In this document: positions 10,778 to 22,991 of the stretch, piece by piece
How positions within the stretch are numbered: position 1 is the stretch's first letter
Layout: each line of letters begins with the position of its first letter
Source: Gammaproteobacteria bacterium Gsub
Lineage (GTDB): Bacteria; Pseudomonadota; Gammaproteobacteria; PS1; Pseudothioglobaceae
Assembly (NCBI GenBank): GCA_002007405.1
Contig: JYIN01000002.1
Coordinates: forward strand, 147,560-211,559
DNA length: 64,000 bases
Direction of reading: 5' to 3'
Notes under the pieces: generated by a model
The model's input: only the letters and a program-made list of their open reading frames with translations
Database searches by the model: none
What the model was told of the DNA's origin: nothing
Made by a program: the position numbers and the translations under genes

Positions 10778-12022
10778 TCATGCTTCAAATGGTGGTAATT
10801 TTTTCTCTACCATGTGTTTTTTCATCACCACATAATCAGGTAAGCCGTTTTTATAGGGGGGATAATCCTCACCAGCAATTAAAGGTTGTAAATATTCACG
10901 GCAGGCCTTGGTAATGCCAAAACCATCTTTAGAAATGTAGTTTGCTGGCATCATTTTTTCAACATTGGCAATATCTTTTAATTCGCCTGATTCAATTTTC
11001 CAAGTATAGGGATTGTTTGCGGTGCGAATAATTGCTGGCATCACTGAGTTCTTACCAGCCAATGCCATATTAACCGCTGCCTCACCCAGTGCATAAGCCT
11101 GTGATACATCTGTTTTGCTGGCTAAGTGGCGTGCTGCGCGTTGTAAATAGTCTGCCACTGCCCAATGGTATTTATAACCCAGTGTGTCTTTAATTAAATT
11201 TGCAACAACTGGGGCGGCGCCACCAAGTTGTGCGTGCCCAAAATCATCACGCGTGCCTTGTTCAGCTAAAAAACGCCCATCTGCCCATTTTGTACCTTCA
11301 GATACCACGATGGTGCAATAGCCAAATTTTTTGACATTTTTATCAACGGCAGTTAGAAATTTTTCTTGATTAAAATCAACCTCTGGAAACAAAATAACTA
11401 CTGGAATATTATCTGCAACCAAACCACCAGCTGCCGCAATCCAGCCCGCGTGCCGCCCCATGACTTCTAAGACAAAAATCTTAGTTGAGGTTGCCGCCAT
11501 TGAGGCAACATCAAAACTGGCTTCCATCGTAGAAACTGCAATATATTTAGCCACCGAGCCAAAGCCAGGACAATTATCAGTAATAGGCAGGTCGTTATCA
11601 ACGGTTTTGGGCACATGAATGGCCTGGATGGGATAACCCATGCTTTCTGATAATTGAGATACTTTTAAGCAAGTATCTGCGGAATCACCCCCCCCATTGT
11701 AGAAAAAATAACCAATATTATGGGCTTTAAAAACCTCAATCAATCTTTCATATTCAGCCCTGTTGGATTCCAAAGATTTCATTTTATAACGACACGAACC
11801 AAAGCCACCACTCGGCGTGTGTTTGAGTGCTTTAATGTCAGCCTTTGATTCTTTTGAAGTGTCAATTAAATTTTCAGTGAGCGCGCCGATGATACCGTTT
11901 TGACCTGCATAAACAGTGCCAATTTTGCTTGCATTTTTTTGCGCGGTCTCAATCACCCCGCAAGCCGATGCGTTAATTACCGCAGTAACGCCCCCTGATT
12001 GTGCATAAAAAGCATTTTTCAT
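10778..12022 (-). CDS. pfp: Pyrophosphate-dependent 6-phosphofructokinase
   Basis: Reversible phosphotransferase using PPi instead of ATP to interconvert fructose 6-phosphate and fructose 1,6-bisphosphate. In related autotrophs it is proposed also to act on sedoheptulose 7-phosphate. The donor-site motif reads NGGGDSADT, with Asp where ATP enzymes have Gly (GGDGS), and the next motif is PKTVDNDLP, with Lys where ATP enzymes have Gly (PGTIDND). Both changes mark PPi dependence. MGRHAGWIA is the sugar-phosphate site. It is 414 aa. With hppA nearby it supports a PPi-recycling arrangement. Confidence 0.92.
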   Translation of the reverse strand: MKNAFYAQSGGVTAVINASACGVIETAQKNASKIGTVYAGQNGIIGALTENLIDTSKESKADIKALKHTPSGGFGSCRYKMKSLESNRAEYERLIEVFKAHNIGYFFYNGGGDSADTCLKVSQLSESMGYPIQAIHVPKTVDNDLPITDNCPGFGSVAKYIAVSTMEASFDVASMAATSTKIFVLEVMGRHAGWIAAAGGLVADNIPVVILFPEVDFNQEKFLTAVDKNVKKFGYCTIVVSEGTKWADGRFLAEQGTRDDFGHAQLGGAAPVVANLIKDTLGYKYHWAVADYLQRAARHLASKTDVSQAYALGEAAVNMALAGKNSVMPAIIRTANNPYTWKIESGELKDIANVEKMMPANYISKDGFGITKACREYLQPLIAGEDYPPYKNGLPDYVVMKKHMVEKKLPPFEA

Positions 12023-12130
12023 TGTCGCCCTTTGTTAAAAAAAAATTGTCAATTATTATACATTGAGAGCTTTGCATAATTCGTGAATAATCCTAAAAAC
12101 GCAGTCTTCTCCCAGCTTAGTAATTTTTTC

Positions 12131-12616
12131 TTAATACCCGGGATAAGAAAAAAGATAGGGGTTAATCTCCCATTCTTTGGTATCGCTTGCATCAAGTAAC
12201 AAACATTTGGCACTGCCATAATTGCGAATTTTTCCAGCAGCACCTGGATTGATTACCCAAGGATTTTCGCCTTTGTCAATCACTTGTTTGTGGGTGTGCC
12301 CATAAATGATAACTCTGGCATCTGGGTAAGTAACCCTAAGTGAGGTATGAGAAGGGGTATGCCAGCCGTGTTGATGCCCGTGTTCAATGATGATTTTCCC
12401 ACTTGCTAAGTTGAGATTTTCCACAGTTTTTAGTTGGGTTAAATGGCTATCATTATTGCCTTGAATGGCAACGAGTTTTTGTTTGGGTTGTAGTAACTTA
12501 AGTGTCCTTTGCTCAATAATATCACCTGCATGAATGATAATATCACAACCATTCATCAGTTGGATAATTTGTGGATGAATAAAACCGTGCGTATCTGAAA
12601 GAATCCCAATTTTCAT
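12131..12616 (-). CDS. YfcE/MJ0936-family metallophosphoesterase
   Basis: Calcineurin-like phosphodiesterase of 161 aa. Metal-binding motifs are in order: SDTHGF (10-15 region), HAGDII, GNNDSH, HGHQHGWH and GHTHKQ, then NPGAAGKIR. Enzymes of this family cleave model phosphodiesters; the natural substrate is not established. The ATG overlaps the stop of the upstream 62-aa frame (ATGA at 12613-12616), pointing to coupled translation in the cysS transcription unit. Confidence 0.88.
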   Translation of the reverse strand: MKIGILSDTHGFIHPQIIQLMNGCDIIIHAGDIIEQRTLKLLQPKQKLVAIQGNNDSHLTQLKTVENLNLASGKIIIEHGHQHGWHTPSHTSLRVTYPDARVIIYGHTHKQVIDKGENPWVINPGAAGKIRNYGSAKCLLLDASDTKEWEINPYLFSYPGY

Positions 12617-12801
12617 AATTTAATCGATAAGGCGCTTTTAAAAGTTTCAATGTTGATAAAATTTTTATCTTGGGCACGGAAAATAGGGTAGATTTGGTTT
12701 TTTGAATAAAAAGCTAATAAACCGTCCATATCTGATAAAGTGGTGTTAATGCTTATCTGTTTAATCTTACTTGTCTTATTTTCGACGCCAAGTTGTGCCA
12801 T
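12613..12801 (-). CDS. Possible small protein between cysS and the phosphodiesterase
   Basis: A 62-codon frame that starts inside the 3' end of cysS (26-bp overlap) and ends in an ATGA overlap with the phosphodiesterase gene. That placement makes it a plausible coupled small gene. The product is unrecognised, mildly basic, with no membrane segment. A shorter version starting at an internal Met (MDGLLAFYSK) is equally possible. Confidence 0.4.
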   Translation of the reverse strand: MAQLGVENKTSKIKQISINTTLSDMDGLLAFYSKNQIYPIFRAQDKNFINIETFKSALSIKL

Positions 12802-14164
12802 CTACACTGTCCTCCAATAAAATACCAAACTCGTAAAGTTCGTCTCTGATTTGGTCAGATAAAATAAAATTTTTATCATCTTTGGCATCATTTCGTTGTT
12901 TAATTTTTTCATCAATATCCGTAGCCGATAGTGCCGTGCCCTGCTTTAAAAACATATCTGCCTCTACTTGCAAAATACCGATATAGCCACCGAGTTTTTT
13001 TAATAATTGTGCCAAAGCATTAGCAAGGTCAAAATCTTGCTGGCGTTGTGAATTTACCATTTTTGCTAATTCAAATAAAATACTGAGCGCAATTGGAGTA
13101 TTGAAATCGTCATCTAAAGCAGTATTAAAACGCACCTCATAATCAAACCGCTGTGAAACCTCATCCATTGCCGCTTTGCTGGCACTCAAACCACGAATAG
13201 CAGTGTAGAGGCGTGTGAGAGAAGTTTTGGCATGGTTGAGGTTAGTTTTGCTAAAATTTAACGGGCTACGATAATGGCTGCTGACAATAAAATAACGCAA
13301 AACTTCGCCACTATAATCTTTCAACATCTCACGAACGGTAAAAAAATTGTTTAGCGATTTGCTCATTTTTTCCTCGTTGATATTCACAAAACCAACATGC
13401 ATCCAAGTATTAACAAAAGCATGACCATTCGCCCCTTCAGACTGGGCAATTTCATTTTCATGATGCGGAAAAGTTAAATCCATACCACCTCCATGAATAT
13501 CAAAATGGTTGCCTAAATGCTGGGTGGACATTGCTGAGCACTCAATATGCCAACCTGGCCTCCCCTCACCCCAAGGAGATTGCCAGCTGGGTTCGTTTGC
13601 TTTGGCGATTTTCCACAACACAAAATCAAGTGGATTTTTTTTGTCGGTTTCAATATCAACCCTGCTACCAGCTTCTAGTTCATCAAGATTTTTACCCGAT
13701 AATTTTCCATAGCCTGCAAAATCATGCACCGAATAATACACATCTCCATTTTTGCCTTGATAAGCAATGCCTTTTTCCATCAAAGATTCAATCATATAAA
13801 GTATTTGGTCTATGGCGTCTGTTGCCTTCGGCTCAGCGTCTGGCTTTAGAACACCGAGGGCACGCTCGTCTTCGTGCATGGCATCTATAAAACGCTTGGT
13901 TAGATCGTTAATACTTTCCTTATTTTTTAATGCACGGTTGATAATTTTGTCGTCAATATCAGTAATATTACGCACATATTTAACATTGGGAAAACGCCGT
14001 CTTAAATGGCGCACTATCACATCAAAAACTACCAGCACTCGGGCGTGACCCATGTGGCAATAATCATAAACGGTCATGCCACAGACATAAATTGTAATTT
14101 TGTCAGGATTGATTGGGTGAAATTCTTCTTTTTGCCTATTCAAAGTATTGTAAATTCTAAGCAT
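12776..14164 (-). CDS. cysS: Cysteinyl-tRNA synthetase
   Basis: Class I synthetase charging tRNA-Cys. The zinc/cysteine-binding Cys28 is in YVCGMTVYD, followed by the HIGH-type HMGHAR. Downstream are GRPGWHIECSAMS (second zinc Cys), FPHHENEIAQSE (zinc His and Glu) and KMSKSLNNF. Length is 462 aa. It is the first gene of a minus-strand run that continues through the phosphodiesterase toward PPi-PFK and adk. Confidence 0.96.
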   Translation of the reverse strand: MLRIYNTLNRQKEEFHPINPDKITIYVCGMTVYDYCHMGHARVLVVFDVIVRHLRRRFPNVKYVRNITDIDDKIINRALKNKESINDLTKRFIDAMHEDERALGVLKPDAEPKATDAIDQILYMIESLMEKGIAYQGKNGDVYYSVHDFAGYGKLSGKNLDELEAGSRVDIETDKKNPLDFVLWKIAKANEPSWQSPWGEGRPGWHIECSAMSTQHLGNHFDIHGGGMDLTFPHHENEIAQSEGANGHAFVNTWMHVGFVNINEEKMSKSLNNFFTVREMLKDYSGEVLRYFIVSSHYRSPLNFSKTNLNHAKTSLTRLYTAIRGLSASKAAMDEVSQRFDYEVRFNTALDDDFNTPIALSILFELAKMVNSQRQQDFDLANALAQLLKKLGGYIGILQVEADMFLKQGTALSATDIDEKIKQRNDAKDDKNFILSDQIRDELYEFGILLEDSVDGTTWRRK

Positions 14165-14264
14165 AGCACTATTTTACGCTAAAGTTTTATCAACAGACTG
14201 ACTACAAACTTCTCTTATGTATAAATATTGTATAATCGGTGTTTTAACTTTTTAGGAAAAAAAT

Positions 14265-14864
14265 ATGAGTGTTTTAGTTGCTCAACAAGCCCCAGATTTT
14301 ACTGCCGCTGCTGTTTTAGCGAACGGATCTATTATTGATGATTTTCAATTATCTAATTTTAAAGGCAGGAAAATTGTCCTGTTCTTTTATCCATTGGATT
14401 TTACCTTTGTTTGCCCGTCAGAGATTTTGGCACATCACAGCCGCATAGCACAATTTGCTGATAGAGGTGTTGAGGTAATTGGCATCTCAGTTGATTCACA
14501 ATTTACCCATAACGCTTGGCGAAATACCGAGCATCAAAATGGCGGCTTGGGGGCAATTGATTTCCCATTGGTAGCAGATACCAATCATGCAATTATGAAG
14601 GCTTACGGAGTTGTACATCCAGCGGGCATTGCCTTGCGTGCCTCGTTTTTAGTTGATGAGGATTTTGTAGTGCGACATCAGGTGGTTAATGATCTACCAC
14701 TGGGCAGAAATGTAGATGAGATGTTACGCATGGTTGATGCGCTTGATTTTCACAGCAAACATGGCGAAGTTTGTCCTGCAGGTTGGAGCAAAGGCGATGA
14801 AGGTATGAAAGACACGCCTACTGGGGTAGCACAGTATTTGGCAAAAAATGCAGGTAATTTATAA
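14265..14864 (+). CDS. Typical 2-Cys peroxiredoxin (AhpC/Prx1 type)
   Basis: Thiol peroxidase that reduces H2O2 and organic peroxides in the cytoplasm. The peroxidatic Cys50 is in FTFVCPSE and the resolving Cys is in HGEVCPAGW, both as in the Prx1/AhpC group. Length is 199 aa. A TATAAT -10 hexamer lies about 30 bases before the start. A rubredoxin gene follows 33 bases after the stop, so the two may be co-transcribed and rubredoxin could serve as an electron source; that pairing is inference. Confidence 0.93.
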   Translation: MSVLVAQQAPDFTAAAVLANGSIIDDFQLSNFKGRKIVLFFYPLDFTFVCPSEILAHHSRIAQFADRGVEVIGISVDSQFTHNAWRNTEHQNGGLGAIDFPLVADTNHAIMKAYGVVHPAGIALRASFLVDEDFVVRHQVVNDLPLGRNVDEMLRMVDALDFHSKHGEVCPAGWSKGDEGMKDTPTGVAQYLAKNAGNL

Positions 14865-14897
14865 TTGATTGTGGTTTTTTTATTAGGTAAATAAAAG

Positions 14898-15068
14898 ATG
14901 AAATTTAAAAAATACAGATGTGGGGTTTGTGATTGGATATATGATGAATATTTAGGTGCGCCAAAAGAAGGTATTGCCCCAGGTACTAAATGGGAAGATG
15001 TGCCTGAAGATTGGGTCTGTCCTGATTGTGGCGCATCTAAACAAGAATTTAAAATGATTGAGATCTAA
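14898..15068 (+). CDS. Rubredoxin (56 aa)
   Basis: Small iron protein with one Fe bound by four cysteines. The two knuckles YRCGVCDWIYDE and WVCPDCGASKQ are complete and correctly spaced, with the usual aromatic residues and a PEDW motif between them. It carries electrons between NAD(P)H reductases and oxidases or peroxidases. It sits between the peroxiredoxin gene and leuB with short spacers, suggesting co-expression with the peroxiredoxin. Confidence 0.95.
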   Translation: MKFKKYRCGVCDWIYDEYLGAPKEGIAPGTKWEDVPEDWVCPDCGASKQEFKMIEI

Positions 15069-15089
15069 AACACACCAAGTTTTAGAAAA

Positions 15090-16160
15090 ATGTCAAAAGT
15101 ATTAATATTGCCAGGTGATGGTATCGGCCAAGAAATTATCATCCAAGCCCTTAAAGTGATTGACCACCTCAACGCAAATGATGACTTAGGCATGGAATTG
15201 ACACATGGCTTGGTTGGCGGTAGTGCATATAATGAAACTAAATCCCCCTTACCACCAGCAACATTAAAAGCAGCCCACGAATGCGACAGTATTTTGCTTG
15301 GTGCGGTCGGTGGTTATCAGTGGGAGGGGCTACCACGAGATTTGCGACCTGAGCGGGGTTTATTGGGCTTGCGTGCTGAGATGGATTTATTCGCAAACTT
15401 ACGACCAGCGATTTTGTATCCACAATTAGCAACAGCTTCAACGCTAAAAAAAGAAGTGGTTTCAGGTTTGGATTTGATGATTGTGCGTGAATTAGTAGCA
15501 GGCATATATTTTGGTCAGCCACGCGGGATTGAAGAAAGAATGGGAGAGCGTTACGGTTTTAATACGGCTACCTACACCGAATCAGAAATCAAACGTATTG
15601 CTCATTCAGCTTTTAAAATTGCACAAAAGCGTAATAAACGCCTGTGTTCGGTAGATAAAGCAAATGTGTTAGAAGTGTGTGAATTATGGCGTGAAGTGAT
15701 AATTGAGGTAGGCAAAGATTACCCAGATGTTGTACTTTCTCATATGTATGTGGATAACGCTGCCATGCAGTTAGTCAAGGCACCAAAGCAATTTGATGTC
15801 ATAGTTACCTCAAATCTATTCGGTGATGTATTATCCGATTGTGCTGCAATGCTAACCGGCTCAATCGGTATGTTGCCCTCAGCCTCGCTAAATAAGGACG
15901 GCTTTGGAATGTATGAGCCAATTCACGGCTCTGCACCTGATATTGCTGGCAAAGATATTGCTAACCCTTTAGCAAGTATTCTATCAGTTTCAATGATGTT
16001 GCGTTATTCCTTAAACCAAACTCCATTAGCAAATAAAATTGATTTGGCCGTGAATAGAGTCCTAGACCAGGGCTGGCGCACCCAAGACATCGCCAACCCC
16101 GATGATTCAATTATCGGCACCAACCAAATGGGTGATTTGGTAGTCGCCGCCTTACAATAA
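15090..16160 (+). CDS. leuB: 3-isopropylmalate dehydrogenase
   Basis: NAD-dependent oxidative decarboxylase of leucine synthesis. Family features include [11 protein letters not shown] at the N-terminus, the LeuB-type [29 protein letters not shown], the metal-binding [15 protein letters not shown], and the NAD site [18 protein letters not shown]. At 356 aa it is the usual size. The short N-terminal loop distinguishes it from isocitrate dehydrogenase. No leuA/leuC/leuD is nearby in this window. Confidence 0.95.
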   Translation: MSKVLILPGDGIGQEIIIQALKVIDHLNANDDLGMELTHGLVGGSAYNETKSPLPPATLKAAHECDSILLGAVGGYQWEGLPRDLRPERGLLGLRAEMDLFANLRPAILYPQLATASTLKKEVVSGLDLMIVRELVAGIYFGQPRGIEERMGERYGFNTATYTESEIKRIAHSAFKIAQKRNKRLCSVDKANVLEVCELWREVIIEVGKDYPDVVLSHMYVDNAAMQLVKAPKQFDVIVTSNLFGDVLSDCAAMLTGSIGMLPSASLNKDGFGMYEPIHGSAPDIAGKDIANPLASILSVSMMLRYSLNQTPLANKIDLAVNRVLDQGWRTQDIANPDDSIIGTNQMGDLVVAALQ

Positions 16161-16263
16161 AAACACACAAGAGAAAACACTCGCTTGAATTGTTTTAAAA
16201 CCTTCAACCCCTATTCTCAGTATTCTCAAGTAATCCAGCTTGTGTTTTGCATCTATAAAACTT

Positions 16264-16302
16264 AGACCTTTGCAATAAATTAGCAGTATGGGAGATTTTG
16301 CC
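16264..16302. other. Possible degenerate insertion-sequence end
   Basis: The stretch starting GACCTTTGCAATAAATT resembles the outer end of IS elements and is similar to sequences at 12065-12082 (GAGAGCTTTGCATAATTC) and, inverted, at 17499-17516. A 14-base string tgggagattttgcc at 16289-16302 recurs exactly at 17400-17413. No transposase frame remains. This is weak evidence. Confidence 0.25.
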
Positions 16303-16372
16303 GAATTGATAAAAAATGATGCTTTAGTGATATTATTTATAATTATGTAAAAATCTCATTTAATAGACCACC

Positions 16373-17047
16373 TCACCTAGTGTGAATTACAATAAGTTGT
16401 GTATCATCATTTGCACTAAACTCAAGTCTATCATCTTGTATTAAGTCACCATCCTCGACAAGCTGACCGTTAAGTATGCCTAAGCCACGCGTTATATATA
16501 CCATTACAGGTGTATTCAAAGATACACTCTTTCCTGCCAAAATAACCCCAACATCAATCAATGTATTACTGTCCAGTGTTTCTTGCTGAGTAGGTTTGCC
16601 ACCGTAAATGCGTGTTAATCCTCCCTCTATAAGAGAATACAATTTGTATCCAGCAGCTTGGTCTGGGCATTCTGGCATAACCCAGAGTTGAATCATTCGG
16701 TTTTCAATGTCATCTGGATTGATTTCGTTATGCGAAAAACCTTCACTACCAGCGCGTTGTGCTTGCACATGGTAACTTTCCATTTTTTGCCCATGTTTTA
16801 GCGATCCTTCATGTATGATTCTACCTTTTACCATCACAGAAATGACATCTATTTCTTTATGATTGTGGAGATGGGTTTCGCCTTTAGGTAAAAATTGTGC
16901 GTCGGCCAAATAAACAAGGTTCCCTATACCATTCCATGCTTCGACAGGCTTATGCTCACCAAAAAAGCGTGAATCTATTACCAAACGATGCTCTCGTAGC
17001 CCAGCAAAACCACCATATTCTAAATCATCTCTGTGTAGTATTCTCAT
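16373..17047 (-). CDS. Pirin-like bicupin protein
   Basis: Two-cupin protein of 224 aa in the pirin (YhhW-like) family. The N-terminal cupin holds HLHNHKEIDVISVMVKG with the metal-binding histidines and glutamate, followed by GRIIHEGS and SHNEINPDDIENRMIQLW. Some relatives are quercetin dioxygenases, others are of unknown function. It lies between two gene-poor stretches with IS-end-like sequences and beside an antiporter gene of different base composition, so it may belong to a transferred segment. Confidence 0.85.
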   Translation of the reverse strand: MRILHRDDLEYGGFAGLREHRLVIDSRFFGEHKPVEAWNGIGNLVYLADAQFLPKGETHLHNHKEIDVISVMVKGRIIHEGSLKHGQKMESYHVQAQRAGSEGFSHNEINPDDIENRMIQLWVMPECPDQAAGYKLYSLIEGGLTRIYGGKPTQQETLDSNTLIDVGVILAGKSVSLNTPVMVYITRGLGILNGQLVEDGDLIQDDRLEFSANDDTQLIVIHTR

Positions 17048-17620
17048 GCTGTCTTAGGGTCATGATAATTTAAGCGACTCTTTTTAAACTCAATAAATAA
17101 AATACCGTAAAGATTTTGACGACGATATGTTGAATTTAAGTTTGCATTCTTTATACATAAAAATCAAACATCTTTTTATTCATTTTTCATTGGATTTTAC
17201 CAACCTTATTTTTGCATATTCCTAACAATGATTCTATTCTTTTTTAGAAAAAAAGTTAAATCAAAGTCATAATGGTGTGCTACAAAAATTTATACCTAAA
17301 TCTATGCAACTGGACAATATCAGTAAAAAATATTGTTACTGGAGTGCTAAATTTAATGAATAATAGACCAAAGAAATGTTTGGGGGCATAAAATATTTTT
17401 GGGAGATTTTGCCAGTATGATTAGTAAGGATTGTTCTTTTTAAATCATAGTATTGTACTTATGGGTTGAATTTGCCATTTTAAAAGGCAAGAAATTATGA
17501 ATTATGCAAACATCTCGCATAGAAAATGTATAACAAATCATTCCAACCGACTGCTAATATGTCGTTCGAATTTGAGTATTGGCACATACGGACTTATTGT
17601 TTATTTTGTCGATACAAACC
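17048..17620 (+). other. Intergenic region before the Kef-type antiporter
   Basis: About 570 bases without a gene I can support. It contains the second copy of a 14-base string (17400-17413) also found at 16289-16302, and an inverted copy of an IS-end-like sequence at 17499-17516. The rest is AT-rich with scattered stops in all frames. Confidence 0.5.
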
Positions 17621-19234
17621 ATGGATCCAGAACTCCTCTCTATCCACTACAGTGATCCTCTCTGGATAGCCATTGCGTTCCTCTTTGGTCTGGCTATCAG
17701 AGTGGTAAAACTGCCACCTATGGTCGGCTTCCTAATGGCTGGTTTTATACTCAATGCACTGGGAGCAGAGGGAGGGGAATTCCTCAGTTCAATGGCCGAT
17801 TTGGGTATTACTCTTTTGCTATTTTCTATCGGACTCAAGCTCAAGTTAAAGTCGCTGGAAAAACCTGAAGTGTGGGGCGTAGCGACCCTACATATGGCTA
17901 TGATTACGCTACTGATTGCCATGATGGTTCTGTTGCTATCATATACCAACTTACCCCTTTTGTCTGGTATTGATATTAAAACGGCTTTACTCATTGGCTT
18001 CATCATGTCTTTTTCTAGCACTGTGTTCGCGGTAAAGATACTTGATGAGTTGGGGGCTACAAGTGCAAGGCATGGCAGTACAGCAATTGGTGTGTTAGTA
18101 TTGCAGGATATCTTGGCAGTAGTTTTCATCGCCGTCTCAATAGGTAAGTTGCCTTCTCCATTAGCACTAACTTTAATCATGCTTATACCGCTAAAGTTCT
18201 TGTTGCATAGAATACTTGATAAGGTGGGACACGGCGAACTACTGATACTGTTTGGCATTACACTGGCACTGATCGGCGCAGATATTTTTGAGTTAGTTGA
18301 AATCAAAGGAGATGTCGGTGCGCTCGTTTTTGGTATGCTACTCGCCAATCATCCTAAAGCTAATGAACTGGCGAAAACACTACTCGGATTTAAAGAATTA
18401 TTCCTAGTGGGTTTTTTCCTCAGCATAGGTATGACTGCCCTACCGGGCTGGACCGAGGTGCTGGTTGCACTGTTGTTCATCCTGTTCCTACCAATCAAAG
18501 TGGCAATGTATTTTGGTCTGTTTAACCTTTTTTACCTAAGATCAAGTACTTCTTGGCGCACCTCTGTCAACTTGGCGAACTATAGTGAATTTGGTCTGAT
18601 CGTCGGTGCTTTGTCTGTCTCAATAGGCTGGTTGCCTAAAGAATGGCTGGCTATTTTTGCTGTCGTGATCTCACTCTCTTTCGCCCTTTCCTCTCCGTTG
18701 GTAAATACCCGAGACAACTTATATCAAAAATGGCGACTTAAACTGAAACGATTTGAGCGTTTGAACCGTTTATATGGAGAAGAAAACCTAGACCTTGCCC
18801 ATATCAAGGTGGTGGTGTTTGGTATGGGTAGGATGGGCACAGCAGCCTATAATGCGGTGGAAGTGGACTACCCAGGCAATCTGGTTGGAGTGGAAATCGA
18901 GCAAGAAAAGGCAGATAAACACACTACAGAAGGTAAAAATGTGGTCTCTGGAGATGCAACCAATCCAGATTTCTGGACTCGTGCGCCCGATTTGATAGAC
19001 GGGCTGGAGTGGGTGTTGTTGACTTTACCAACACACAAAGCCAATATGGATGCAGCATTACGACTCAAAGAGAGGGGGTATCGTGGTTACATCGCCGCAA
19101 CGACTAAATACCACGATGAGGAGGTTGCTTTGAAGGCTATTGGTGTTAAATATACTTTTAATATCTACTCGGAAGCCGGTCTTGGTTTCGCCAATAAACT
19201 ACAGAATTTCGTAGTGCAAAAAAAGCGAATTTAA
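17621..19234 (+). CDS. Kef-type cation:proton antiporter with RCK (TrkA-N) domain
   Basis: CPA2-family monovalent cation/H+ antiporter. Roughly 12 membrane segments fill residues 10-385, including the MVGFLMAGFILN and SFSSTVFAVKILDE motifs. A cytosolic Rossmann domain follows with the nucleotide-binding FGMGRMGTAAYNAV. I chose the start at 17621 (MDPELLS), giving 537 aa; an ATG 42 bases upstream is less likely. The gene is visibly richer in G+C and in CTG/CTC leucine codons than its neighbours, which suggests recent acquisition. Substrate (K+ or Na+) cannot be read from sequence. Confidence 0.9.
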   Translation: MDPELLSIHYSDPLWIAIAFLFGLAIRVVKLPPMVGFLMAGFILNALGAEGGEFLSSMADLGITLLLFSIGLKLKLKSLEKPEVWGVATLHMAMITLLIAMMVLLLSYTNLPLLSGIDIKTALLIGFIMSFSSTVFAVKILDELGATSARHGSTAIGVLVLQDILAVVFIAVSIGKLPSPLALTLIMLIPLKFLLHRILDKVGHGELLILFGITLALIGADIFELVEIKGDVGALVFGMLLANHPKANELAKTLLGFKELFLVGFFLSIGMTALPGWTEVLVALLFILFLPIKVAMYFGLFNLFYLRSSTSWRTSVNLANYSEFGLIVGALSVSIGWLPKEWLAIFAVVISLSFALSSPLVNTRDNLYQKWRLKLKRFERLNRLYGEENLDLAHIKVVVFGMGRMGTAAYNAVEVDYPGNLVGVEIEQEKADKHTTEGKNVVSGDATNPDFWTRAPDLIDGLEWVLLTLPTHKANMDAALRLKERGYRGYIAATTKYHDEEVALKAIGVKYTFNIYSEAGLGFANKLQNFVVQKKRI

Positions 19235-19341
19235 TATTTTTTTGTTTAAATTTAACCAATAAAATTCATTGCCTAACTAACCCCAATATTGTCGTATTTA
19301 GTGGCAATCTATAAGCCCATAAAACATAGCGTTATTTACAT

Positions 19342-22198
<2,857 letters not shown>

Positions 22199-22243
22199 CT
22201 GTTATGTTATAATTCAATCTTTCGTTATTTTTAAAAGACCATT

Positions 22244-22978
22244 ATGGAGAATAAATCACTTTTTGCTGCAATGACGCTATCCGTAGCACTGGTTGCTACG
22301 GTTATTTTTTATCAACAAACAACCACACAACTTAAGACAAAAATTAAGCACCTAAATGCTGCATCTGTGCCCAAGGATATTGTTTTGGAACCCTGCCCAG
22401 AGGTTAAATCTACTGATAATATCAAAGTCAGTACTGTGCCTACACCTCAATTTTCCACATTAGACGAGATTAATAATCAGCTCATCAATACACGCACTTT
22501 ATTAAAACAAACACAACAAAAATTATTATTAGCCACTAGCAAATCTCAGGTATTGGAAGATGAAATGGCCCAAATGCGTGATGTCCGCCCTAAAATAAAA
22601 ACACTACAAAATTCACTCAAAAGCACGCAACAAAAATTAAAACAAGCGAATAAAAAAATGCACCATTTTACTAAAATGCTCAAATCACAAAACAAAACAA
22701 TTGCTGGTAAAAATATAGTGCGTATTCAAGAACTTAAAAAAACTTCAACTGGTATTGCAGTAGGTGGGCTACTCGTTCCAGCGGTTGGTTTGACAATACT
22801 TGCTGCCCATACTATTGAAGAAATTAACAACTACTGTGCGAATATTAAAAATATTATAACAACAGAGAAAAAACTGTTTGGCAAAACCATTTCGTTAGAT
22901 AAAAAAATGCTGGATAATTACCGCCAACAATGCTCCGTTAGCTTAAAAAAAGAACCTAAGGCGTCTTCTATAAAATAA
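22244..22978 (+). CDS. Hypothetical membrane-anchored coiled-coil protein
   Basis: Not recognised. The N-terminus has one membrane helix (LFAAMTLSVALVATVIFY). A Lys/Gln-rich coiled coil follows from about 85 to 160 (repeats such as KTLQNSLKSTQQKLKQANKK). A second hydrophobic stretch (GIAVGGLLVPAVGLTILAA) precedes a charged tail with two cysteines. Topology may be a hairpin or an anchored periplasmic protein. The start is preceded by a TATAAT hexamer about 30 bases away. Two cysteines near the C-terminus could form a disulfide if exported. Confidence 0.6.
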   Translation: MENKSLFAAMTLSVALVATVIFYQQTTTQLKTKIKHLNAASVPKDIVLEPCPEVKSTDNIKVSTVPTPQFSTLDEINNQLINTRTLLKQTQQKLLLATSKSQVLEDEMAQMRDVRPKIKTLQNSLKSTQQKLKQANKKMHHFTKMLKSQNKTIAGKNIVRIQELKKTSTGIAVGGLLVPAVGLTILAAHTIEEINNYCANIKNIITTEKKLFGKTISLDKKMLDNYRQQCSVSLKKEPKASSIK

Positions 22979-22991
22979 AAAAATAAGGCGT

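Noticed and set aside
12049..12243. 64-codon minus-strand frame overlapping the phosphodiesterase 3' end
   Set aside because: Lies in another frame of a well-supported gene and has no recognisable product or ribosome site.
17647..18348. 233-codon frame antisense to the antiporter
   Set aside because: Long open antisense frame is explained by composition of a membrane protein gene; Ser/Pro/Ile-rich low-quality product.
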